From NCBI GenBank assembly GCA_024643485.1, contig JAHEMU010000212.1:1-5383 (forward strand): 5,383 nucleotides of DNA, in the 5' to 3' direction. Positions 1-5,383 of the stretch are shown here, piece after piece (within the stretch, counting starts at the first letter, position 1; every line of letters begins with the position of its first letter). Origin of the DNA: Cytophagales bacterium (GTDB lineage Bacteria; Bacteroidota; Bacteroidia; Cytophagales; Cyclobacteriaceae). The position numbers were made by a program, and so were the translations under genes. The notes under the pieces are model-generated. The model was not told where the DNA came from, did not search any database, and saw only the letters and a list, made by a program, of their open reading frames with translations.

Positions 1-683
1 CTGGTGCTGATGTTAGCGTTATTTTTGTTCCTCCAGCATTTGCCGCAGATGCAATAATGGAAGCTGCTGAAGCTGGAATTAAAGTAATTGTATGTATTAC
101 TGAAGGAATTCCTACTAAAGACATGATTCATGCAAAGACCTATGTGGTAAAAAGTGGAGCTCGCTTGATTGGTCCAAATTGCCCTGGTGTAATTACTCCA
201 GGAGAAGCAAAAGTTGGAATTATGCCAGGCTTCATTCATAAAAAAGGGACCATTGGAATTGTTTCTCGTTCAGGAACATTAACCTATGAAGCGGTTGATC
301 AAATTACAAAAGCTGGCCTAGGACAATCTACTTGTATCGGTATTGGAGGAGATCCAATCATTGGAACTACTACGAGAGAAGCTGTTGAGTTATTGATGAA
401 TGACCCTGCTACTGAGGGAATAATCATGATTGGTGAAATTGGAGGTAGTATGGAAGCTGAAGCTGCATATTGGATTAAAGAAAACGGAACAAAACCTGTG
501 GTAGGATTTATTGCTGGACAAACAGCACCTCCAGGTAGAAGAATGGGACATGCCGGTGCGATTATCGGTGGTGCAGATGATACTGCAGCTGCAAAAATGA
601 AAATTATGGCAGCTTGTGGAATTCATGTGGTGGATTCACCTGCAAACCTAGGCGACACCATGGTGAAAGCGCTAGGAAAGTAA
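1..683 (+). CDS. sucD: Succinyl-CoA synthetase (ADP-forming) alpha subunit, 5' end outside window
   Basis: This subunit of the TCA-cycle enzyme succinate-CoA ligase binds CoA and carries the phosphohistidine; with the beta subunit SucC it converts succinyl-CoA, phosphate and NDP to succinate, CoA and NTP. The reading frame is open from base 3, so the ATG at 57 is internal and 226 residues are visible. The family is usually about 290 residues, so roughly 65 N-terminal residues of the CoA-binding Rossmann domain are missing. Visible family motifs are VIFVPPAFAADAIMEA at the left edge, GPNCPG, GIVSRSGTLTYE, GIGGDP and IGEIGGS. The catalytic histidine lies in RMGHAGAII, with its codon at 549-551. 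The C-terminus is intact and ends in TAA at 681-683. The next gene is convergent and stops 4 nt away. No frameshift or missing key residue is seen. The identification is secure. Confidence 0.97.
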   Translation, partial: GADVSVIFVPPAFAADAIMEAAEAGIKVIVCITEGIPTKDMIHAKTYVVKSGARLIGPNCPGVITPGEAKVGIMPGFIHKKGTIGIVSRSGTLTYEAVDQITKAGLGQSTCIGIGGDPIIGTTTREAVELLMNDPATEGIIMIGEIGGSMEAEAAYWIKENGTKPVVGFIAGQTAPPGRRMGHAGAIIGGADDTAAAKMKIMAACGIHVVDSPANLGDTMVKALGK

Positions 684-687
684 TTCC

Positions 688-939
688 TTAATAAAAATTT
701 TGATTAAATTCTCGGGCAAAGTTCTGTTCAAATTCTGCTAAGTTTTTAAAACTTCGGAAGTGGAGCAGAACTTTTCCTCTATATTCTGCTTCGAACATAT
801 AATCATCCTTGATGTAAAGTATTTTTATTAAATTCTTTACTTTTCGTTCGCCTACTCTAGTACCATATTTCTCTATATACTCCGCCTTTTTCCTAGGCGT
901 CATAAACATCATTCGAAGTTGTGTTAGCATTTTGTCCAT
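688..939 (-). CDS. Small basic hypothetical protein (83 aa)
   Basis: I do not recognise this protein. It has 83 residues, is soluble-looking and is rich in Lys and Arg, particularly between residues 15 and 38. It has no signal peptide, membrane segment or cysteine. The C-terminal third is rich in Phe and Asn (NLAEFEQNFAREFNQNFY). The middle, with alternating hydrophobic and charged residues around ILYIKDDYMFEAEYRGKVLLHF, looks like two beta strands. The start is uncertain because Met1, Met4, Met10, Met11 and Met13 could each serve and none has a Shine-Dalgarno sequence, which is normal for Bacteroidota. It converges on sucD with a 4-nt gap. It does not lie over another gene, so it is not a shadow, and its composition is protein-like. 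I infer that it is a real lineage-restricted gene, but a spurious ORF cannot be excluded. Confidence 0.55.
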   Translation of the reverse strand: MDKMLTQLRMMFMTPRKKAEYIEKYGTRVGERKVKNLIKILYIKDDYMFEAEYRGKVLLHFRSFKNLAEFEQNFAREFNQNFY

Positions 940-948
940 TTAATTTTG
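919..948 (+). promoter_or_regulatory. Candidate Bacteroidota-type promoter (TTG-N19-TAATTTTG)
   Basis: TTG at 919-921 is followed after 19 nt by TAATTTTG at 941-948. This matches the Bacteroidota primary sigma consensus of a -33 TTG and a -7 TAnnTTTG at about the expected spacing. Transcription would start near 955 and run rightward, away from the 83-aa gene, through the 940-1157 gap and then antisense to the 3' end of phoH. A single match to a short AT-rich consensus can arise by chance. Confidence 0.3.
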
Positions 949-1018
949 CTAAGATAACATCCTAGATTCCATAAAGTTTTGGCGGAGCAAACCTGCGATA
1001 TAAGTCCAAGATTCAAAA

Positions 1019-1120
1019 ATGGAAATTTATAAGAAAATAGATGAGTTTTATGGTCGCCCTTACATTCACATCTTTATCAAATATCCAGAAAAAGGGAATA
1101 ATAAGGTCATTTTGATGTAA
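1019..1120 (+). CDS. Doubtful 33-codon ORF in the sucD-side intergenic gap
   Basis: An ATG at 1019 opens 33 codons (MEIYKKIDEFYGRPYIHIF at the start) ending in TAA at 1118-1120. The composition, rich in Ile, Tyr and Lys, is protein-like, and the ORF begins about 65 nt after the predicted start point of the promoter-like motif at 919-948. It has no ribosome binding site and matches no family I know. It could be a small protein, the remnant of a longer gene, or chance. The rest of the 940-1157 gap holds no tRNA, strong hairpin or repeat that I can see. Confidence 0.15.
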   Translation: MEIYKKIDEFYGRPYIHIFIKYPEKGNNKVILM

Positions 1121-1157
1121 AACGCACCAAAATCATACGACGTACAGGAAGTGCGAA

Positions 1158-2507
1158 TTACAATAATTCGTTAGCCAAGTTAGCCAATTCAGAACGCTCT
1201 CCTTTTTCCAGGGTTACATGTGCGTATAAATCATGATCTTTCACCTTATCAATAAGATAGCTCAATCCATTACTTTGAGAATCTAAATAAGGAGTGTCTA
1301 TCTGGTGAATATCGCCTGTGAAAACCACTTTGGTATTTTCCCCTGCCCGACTAATAATTGTTTTCACCTCGTGAGGTGTCAAATTTTGGGCTTCATCAAC
1401 AATAAAAATGATATTTGATAAACTTCTACCCCGAATATAAGCCAACGGGGTAATCATCAATTTTTCGGCATTCACCATATCAGTGATTTTCTGAAATTCC
1501 TTATCTGCCTCGTGAAATTGATTTTGAATAAACTTCAGATTATCCCAAAGTGGTTCCATATATGGATTCAACTTCGACTTAATATCGCCTGGAAGAAATC
1601 CTATATCCTTATTACTTAATGGCACTATTGGTCTTGCCAAATAAATTTGCCTGAATTCCTTTTTTTGTTCCAGTGAACTGGCTAATGCCAAAAGAGTTTT
1701 ACCGGTGCCGGCTACTCCCGTTAAAGATACCAACCGAATATCCGGATGTAACATCGCATGAATGGCAAAGGCTTGCTCCGCATTACGTGGCTTTATTCCG
1801 TAAACCGACCTCTTTTCAACTAATTCTACATTTCCTGTTGCTGCATGATAAAAAGCAAGAGCACTTTTATTTCCATTTTTTAATATGAGATAAGCATTTT
1901 TTAAAATAGGTATTTCCGCTTCCAACAATTCCAGTGGTATTGAATTGTTCTCATATAATTGATTAATTACATCAGGTGAAATATCGAGAAGTTCAAAACG
2001 TCCGGTGTATAATGAATTAACATTTTTAATCTTTCCGGTAGTATAATCCTCAGCAATTATCCCTAAGGATTTAGCTTTTAATCGAAGATTTATATCCTTC
2101 GTTACTAATATTACTTTTCGTTTTGGGTGTTCCTCAGCGAGCTTTAAGGTTGCATTGAGAATTCGATGGTCTGGTTTATCGTCTCCAAATATTTCGGTAG
2201 CATCAATTTTGCTATCATACTCCATTTGTACCTTAAACATTCCTTTACTGGCTCCGTTTAATCGATTCCAATTATGCAACAAATGGTCCTTTACTAAACC
2301 ATCTATGAGCCGAATGAACTCTCTCGCCTCAAAATTTTTGGTATCATTTCCTTTTTTAAACTGATCAATCTCCTCCAATACCGTGATGGGAATAGCCACA
2401 TCATGTTCAGCAAAATTCATGATTGAATTATGAGCATAAAGTATTACTGAAGTATCTAGAACAAATATTTTACTTTCCTTCGAAGTTGTACTTTTAGTTT
2501 TTGCCAT
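1158..2507 (-). CDS. PIN-PhoH family protein (PhoH-like ATPase with N-terminal PIN nuclease domain)
   Basis: This 449-residue protein has the two-domain layout of the PhoH2/YlaK group, whose mycobacterial members are ATP-dependent RNA helicase/RNases. The N-terminal PIN domain spans roughly residues 12-155 and keeps the usual acidic positions: D18 (FVLDTSVIL), E45/E46 (VLEEI), D113 (KPDHRIL) and D138 (VTKDINLRLKA). A linker follows to about residue 235. The PhoH P-loop ATPase domain spans about 240-449, with Walker A GVAGTGKT at 264-271, Walker B IIFIVDEAQ with D371 and E372, the TGD motif at 397-399 and a GERSELA arginine motif near 438. All key residues are present and the length is normal for the group. 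Its ATG at 2505-2507 lies inside the end of the upstream dehydrogenase gene, giving a 14-nt overlap in another frame, so the two are probably translationally coupled. No antitoxin-like gene like that paired with mycobacterial PhoH2 sits next to it. A role in RNA turnover or stress is inferred from the family. Confidence 0.94.
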   Translation of the reverse strand: MAKTKSTTSKESKIFVLDTSVILYAHNSIMNFAEHDVAIPITVLEEIDQFKKGNDTKNFEAREFIRLIDGLVKDHLLHNWNRLNGASKGMFKVQMEYDSKIDATEIFGDDKPDHRILNATLKLAEEHPKRKVILVTKDINLRLKAKSLGIIAEDYTTGKIKNVNSLYTGRFELLDISPDVINQLYENNSIPLELLEAEIPILKNAYLILKNGNKSALAFYHAATGNVELVEKRSVYGIKPRNAEQAFAIHAMLHPDIRLVSLTGVAGTGKTLLALASSLEQKKEFRQIYLARPIVPLSNKDIGFLPGDIKSKLNPYMEPLWDNLKFIQNQFHEADKEFQKITDMVNAEKLMITPLAYIRGRSLSNIIFIVDEAQNLTPHEVKTIISRAGENTKVVFTGDIHQIDTPYLDSQSNGLSYLIDKVKDHDLYAHVTLEKGERSELANLANELL

Positions 2508-3714
2508 CTGCGTAATCTTGTAGGTACTTAAATTCGTTTGTCAAAGCTCCATTCTCAGTGATTTTTGCCTGTTTTATCATATTAAACTCATCCTTCTCTC
2601 CTAAGATCAGTTTTGGAAATACTTGATTAATTAGCTCAGTTCCAAAATCAACCGAGGCGTTTCTTGGCAATTCACATGGCAGATTGTCCACTGCCATAAC
2701 AGTAATATTACCTTCGTCACTAAATGGTGGTTCTTCATTATCATCCGACGGGTGATAATCGTACACTGGAGCATCAATCGTGCTGGATCGAATGGTAGAA
2801 GGAATTGAACCATCGATATCGCAAGTAATATCCGCTATTACTTTAACTGAAAAGCTTTTTTTAACAATATCCTTTTTATCAAAAAGTTTCGGCGCTTTCG
2901 GGTCCCAATAGGCTCCTGCAATTAGCACATCGATTACTTTAGCGTATTTTAGGAAATCAGATTCGAAATTTTCAGGATGGGCGTAAAATTCCTCTCGGCT
3001 GAATTCTTTTTCCTGTTTATTCAAGTGATAATCTCGGCTATTGAGTTGGCAAAATACTGCTTCTTTGTACTCCTTTTTTCTAAGATCTTTAGGGGAAACT
3101 TTATTTAATCCTAGTCCATATAGCACTTCCATTGCTCCCTTTGCTACCCGACCACCACCAGTCAAGCCAATTTTAATAGGAGGCAATTTGATTTTTTTAA
3201 ATTCAGATTTTAAATCCTCAAGGTCAAAGCAATCCGAAGCTCTTCGTATGTTATATAAATTATAGCGCCTTCCAAATGTCCAAAGCGCATTATACGCACC
3301 AACAATTCCGGCATACCTTCCAAACGCTACAACACGCGCCTTGTTTTCGTTGTAGAGTTTTTCATAATCTATTAAGGTAATTTTCTTTTTTAAAACCTCC
3401 TGAAGAAGAATTCGGTTATAAGGTTGTTTTTTAATGGTATGACTAAAAAACAGATATGTTTTATTTGGAATAAGTTCTTTTAATGGAACCTCTTTCACTC
3501 CTATCAATACATCACAATCGGAGATGTCTTCTACAACATCGATTCCCGCTTTTTTGTATTCATCATCCGAAAAGCACCTAATCTTTGAAGTTTGACAAAC
3601 TATCTGATGGTTCTTATGTTCATGATTAAATTTTTTTGCCTGATCAGGGGTAATCGCCACTCGACGATCTACGGGCACTTTTCCCTCTCTTATTAATCCA
3701 ATCTTCACGTTCAA
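2494..3714 (-). CDS. AlaDH/PNT-family dehydrogenase, lysine-ketoglutarate reductase (saccharopine dehydrogenase)-like
   Basis: This 406-residue cytosolic enzyme most resembles, from memory of the family, the LKR half of animal AASS, which condenses lysine and 2-oxoglutarate to saccharopine; it also resembles fungal LYS1. Shared stretches include AGIDVVEDISD, KTYLFFSHTIK (about 86-96), ITLIDYEKL (112-120), RVVAFGRYAGIVGA (127-140), the nucleotide-binding loop GLTGGGRVAKGA (183-194), a SRDYHL to HPENF segment (226-250), ADITCDIDGSI (294-304) and AVDNLPCELPRNAS (341-354). K74 and H92 sit where LYS1 has its acid-base pair K77 and H96. No C-terminal saccharopine dehydrogenase (SDH) domain is fused, and no SDH gene is in the window. 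The longest start is TTG at 3712-3714. GTG at 3706-3708, giving MKIGLIREGK, is at least as likely because the conserved domain begins there; no ATG lies near. The 3' end overlaps phoH by 14 nt. A different amino-acid dehydrogenase activity remains possible. Confidence 0.85.
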   Translation of the reverse strand: MNVKIGLIREGKVPVDRRVAITPDQAKKFNHEHKNHQIVCQTSKIRCFSDDEYKKAGIDVVEDISDCDVLIGVKEVPLKELIPNKTYLFFSHTIKKQPYNRILLQEVLKKKITLIDYEKLYNENKARVVAFGRYAGIVGAYNALWTFGRRYNLYNIRRASDCFDLEDLKSEFKKIKLPPIKIGLTGGGRVAKGAMEVLYGLGLNKVSPKDLRKKEYKEAVFCQLNSRDYHLNKQEKEFSREEFYAHPENFESDFLKYAKVIDVLIAGAYWDPKAPKLFDKKDIVKKSFSVKVIADITCDIDGSIPSTIRSSTIDAPVYDYHPSDDNEEPPFSDEGNITVMAVDNLPCELPRNASVDFGTELINQVFPKLILGEKDEFNMIKQAKITENGALTNEFKYLQDYADGKN

Positions 3715-3718
3715 AAAG

Positions 3719-3735
3719 TGATTATTTAGTAATCA
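3719..3735. promoter_or_regulatory. Perfect 6-bp dyad next to the reductase start (candidate operator)
   Basis: TGATTA at 3719-3724 and TAATCA at 3730-3735 form a perfect inverted repeat around a 5-nt spacer. It lies 4 nt before the TTG start and 10 nt before the GTG start of the LKR-like gene. A further ATAATCA half-site lies at 3781-3787. The position suits an operator or a start-site hairpin, but the arms are short and AT-rich, so chance is a real alternative. Confidence 0.25.
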
Positions 3736-3751
3736 AAAATTCTTTTGTCAA
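3723..3751 (-). promoter_or_regulatory. Candidate internal promoter upstream of the LKR-like gene
   Basis: On the minus strand a perfect TTGACA (3751-3746) is followed after 17 nt by TAAATA (3728-3723), a -35/-10-like pair matching the -10 consensus at only three of six positions. The start point would fall almost at the start codon, implying a leaderless or nearly leaderless mRNA. No good match to the Bacteroidota TAnnTTTG element was found in this 76-nt gap; the nearest, AATTTTTG, has one mismatch and no TTG at the right distance. The possible -10 overlaps the dyad at 3719-3735. The evidence is weak. Confidence 0.18.
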
Positions 3752-3790
3752 TTTAATAAATCGGTATTTATGATGATAAGATAATCAGTA

Positions 3791-3994
3791 TTATTTATTG
3801 AATTTTCCTTTTTCTTTAATTTCTGTTACATCTTCTCTCTCTTCGAGCTTTTTATCCGTGACGTTTTTATTTAAGAACTCATTTATTTGATCCACGGATA
3901 ATGTGCTTTTCAATTCCCCAAACCGATCGACGTGGATATCAAATCCTTTCAAGTCTGCATGAACTGAAGGTGTTTTTCGTTCCTTTTTAGTCAT
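3791..3994 (-). CDS. Small hydrophilic protein of unknown function (67 aa), directly downstream of gltX
   Basis: I cannot assign a function. The 67 residues are strongly charged, with 12 lysines, and contain no cysteine, membrane segment or signal peptide. The sequence has a lysine-rich start (MTKKERKTP), a central part that could form a small strand-helix unit (VHADLKGFDIHVDRFGELKSTLSVDQINEFLNKN, residues 11-44, shown here only as a region) and a tail of alternating acidic and basic residues from about 45. The ATG at 3992-3994 follows the gltX stop by 6 nt, so it is almost certainly in the gltX transcript. I have a faint recollection of similar small proteins beside gltX in other Bacteroidota but cannot confirm it here. 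The close spacing and the ordered central segment support a real gene; any link to tRNA charging or translation would be guesswork. Confidence 0.75.
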   Translation of the reverse strand: MTKKERKTPSVHADLKGFDIHVDRFGELKSTLSVDQINEFLNKNVTDKKLEEREDVTEIKEKGKFNK

Positions 3995-4000
3995 TTTAAG

Positions 4001-5383
4001 TTAATTAATTTTAAAATTTTCAATGGCTTCTTTTATTCTTGAGGCCACTTCATCAGCACCAAGAAAGACAATAATATCCATTAAATCTGGTCCTCCTGCT
4101 TGTCCGGTTAATGCAAGTCTCAACGCTTGCATCACTTTTCCAAGTGGCATTTCATGTCTTTCCAGTACGTTAACTAACGTATTTTTAGCGTTTTCGGATG
4201 TTAAATCTTTTACTTTTTTTAAATCTTCACCAAATTCAGTAAAAGGGGAGAATAATTCAGAAGACCATTTTTTTGCGATTGTTTTTTCGTCAAATTCTTT
4301 TGGTTTGCCAAAAAGGTACTCTGCAGAATCAATCATTTGAGGAATGAAAGTAACTCGGTCTTTCATTAAATTAACTACCTCCATATACTGTGATTCAGAT
4401 GCATTTATTCCTCTAGTAGAGCCGACTGATGCAAGCTCTTTCGCTAATACATCCATCTGTTCATTTCTCAAATAATACTCATTAAACCACTTTGCTTTTT
4501 CTATATCAAATCGAGCTCCCCCTTTTGAAATTCTATCCAAAGAAAACAATTTCTCGAGGTCTGAAAGGATAAACATTTCCTCGTCAGAAGAAGGGCTCCA
4601 ACCTAACAAAGCCAAAAAATTAACAACCGCTTTTGCAAAATAACCTTCTTCACGGAAGCCCTTAAGTGACTCTCCTGTTTCTGGATCATTCCAAGCCAGT
4701 GGGAAAACGGGAATACCTTGTTTTTGTCCATCCCTTTTACTCAATTTTCCTTTCCCATCCGGTTTTAATAAGAGAGGGAGGTGTGCAAAAGAAGGACGTG
4801 TATCTTCCCAACCAAAAAATTGATAAAGTAGCACGTGTAGAGGGGCAGAAGGCAACCATTCTTCACCACGAATCACATGAGTAATTTCCATGAGATGATC
4901 ATCAACTATATTGGCCAAATGGTAAGTCGGCATTCCATCTGATTTCAACAATACTTTGTCATCTAGCGTTGAAGAGTGAACCACCACCCAGTCACGAATT
5001 TCATCTTTAAATCGAATTTCTTCCTTGGCAGGCATTTTAACGCGTATTACATAAGGAGTATTTTCAGCCAACAAGGTGTTTACTTCTTCGGAAGAAAGAG
5101 TCAAGCTATTTTTCATTCTGGCTCTCATGACTGCGTTATACTGAGGTTGTACCACTCCAGCTGCAATCATTTTTTCCTTCATTTCCTCAATTTCTTCCTG
5201 AGTATCGAATGCATAATATGCATGTCCTTTTTCAATTAGGGTTTCCGCATATCCCCTATACACTTCTTTTCTATCAGACTGTCGATAAGGAGCGAACTTC
5301 CCAGGCTTCTCAGGGCTTTCGTCGGGTTCAATTCCTAGCCATTTCAAAGATTCAACGATATAATTTTCGGCACCTTCAACAGT
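4001..5383 (-). CDS. gltX: Glutamyl-tRNA synthetase, 5' end outside window
   Basis: This class Ic synthetase attaches glutamate to tRNA-Glu in the cytosol. The frame stays open to the window edge and 460 residues are visible. The TTG at 5345-5347 is an internal leucine (ESLKWLGI), not a start. Against a usual length near 505, about 45 N-terminal residues are missing, including the HIGH ATP-binding motif. Visible hallmarks are APYRQSDRKEVYRGYA, HAYYAFDT, the substrate-site region DGMPTYHLANIVDDH, HVIRGEEWLPSAPLH and FAHLPLLLKPDG. The KMSKS-type loop appears as KLSKRDG, with its KLSKR codons at 4747-4733. VVNFLALLGWSP and the helical anticodon-binding domain follow to the C-terminus (FKIN, TAA at 4003-4001). 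GltX and the non-discriminating form cannot be told apart from sequence reading alone. A 67-aa gene follows after 6 nt. No frameshift or missing motif is seen in the visible part. Confidence 0.97.
   Translation of the reverse strand, partial: TVEGAENYIVESLKWLGIEPDESPEKPGKFAPYRQSDRKEVYRGYAETLIEKGHAYYAFDTQEEIEEMKEKMIAAGVVQPQYNAVMRARMKNSLTLSSEEVNTLLAENTPYVIRVKMPAKEEIRFKDEIRDWVVVHSSTLDDKVLLKSDGMPTYHLANIVDDHLMEITHVIRGEEWLPSAPLHVLLYQFFGWEDTRPSFAHLPLLLKPDGKGKLSKRDGQKQGIPVFPLAWNDPETGESLKGFREEGYFAKAVVNFLALLGWSPSSDEEMFILSDLEKLFSLDRISKGGARFDIEKAKWFNEYYLRNEQMDVLAKELASVGSTRGINASESQYMEVVNLMKDRVTFIPQMIDSAEYLFGKPKEFDEKTIAKKWSSELFSPFTEFGEDLKKVKDLTSENAKNTLVNVLERHEMPLGKVMQALRLALTGQAGGPDLMDIIVFLGADEVASRIKEAIENFKIN

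Noticed and set aside
57..59. ATG as the start of sucD
   Set aside because: Bases 3-56 in the same frame encode the conserved VIFVPPAFAADAI region, so the gene begins before the window.
1123..1155. CGCAC/GTGCG inverted repeat just past the phoH stop, followed on the minus strand by TTTT, as a terminator
   Set aside because: The stem is only 5 bp with a loop of 23 nt and the T-tract is short, so it is not a convincing intrinsic terminator.
1673..3265. Forward-strand ORFs of about 70 codons over phoH and the LKR-like gene, and a 60-codon minus ORF at 2631-2813
   Set aside because: All are covered by well-supported genes in another frame and have unstructured, low-information sequences.
3719..3787. 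TGATTAT and ATAATCA 55 bp apart as arms of a mobile or repeat element
   Set aside because: Seven-base AT-rich arms at this distance are expected by chance and enclose no gene; only the closer dyad at 3719-3735 was kept, with low confidence.
4023..5239. Several forward-strand ORFs of 72-105 codons lying over gltX
   Set aside because: They lie entirely antisense to a clearly conserved gene, and their residues show no family motif; they are shadows.
5345..5347. TTG as a start codon for glutamyl-tRNA synthetase
   Set aside because: The frame continues upstream to the window edge with sequence typical of the family (GAENYIVES), so this codon is an internal leucine.

Overview
The window is AT-rich and carries five recognisable or plausible protein genes plus one 3'-complete gene fragment. 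It looks like chromosomal DNA of a member of the Bacteroidota, perhaps of the Cytophagales. The reasons are the style of the glutamyl-tRNA synthetase and SucD sequences, the lack of Shine-Dalgarno sequences before the starts, and one promoter-like match to the Bacteroidota -33/-7 consensus. The phylum call is inference from sequence style and no search was run.

Layout. Positions 1-683 (+) hold the 3' three-quarters of sucD, the alpha subunit of succinyl-CoA synthetase. It meets tail to tail, only 4 nt apart, a small basic hypothetical protein (688-939, -). A 218-nt intergenic stretch follows (940-1157), containing a + strand promoter-like motif and a doubtful 33-codon ORF. The rest of the window is one minus-strand cluster. 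In transcription order it is gltX (5383-4001, 5' end outside the window), a 67-aa hydrophilic protein of unknown function (3994-3791), a 406-aa AlaDH/PNT-family dehydrogenase closely resembling the lysine-ketoglutarate reductase half of animal AASS (3714-2494), and a PIN-PhoH protein (2507-1158).

How the genes fit together. gltX and the 67-aa gene are 6 nt apart, and the reductase and phoH overlap by 14 nt, so each pair is probably co-transcribed. The 76-nt gap before the reductase (3715-3790) contains a TTGACA hexamer and a perfect 6-bp dyad directly before a non-ATG start, so it may be an internal promoter or operator. Functionally the cluster mixes tRNA charging, a likely lysine-degrading enzyme and an RNA-processing ATPase/nuclease, with no obvious shared pathway.

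This is mostly housekeeping DNA. I see no mobile element, CRISPR array, tRNA or rRNA, and no clear sign of a new multi-gene system. The most interesting points are the stand-alone LKR-type enzyme with its unusual start and upstream dyad, the two uncharacterised small proteins, and the possible transcript from the 940-1157 gap.
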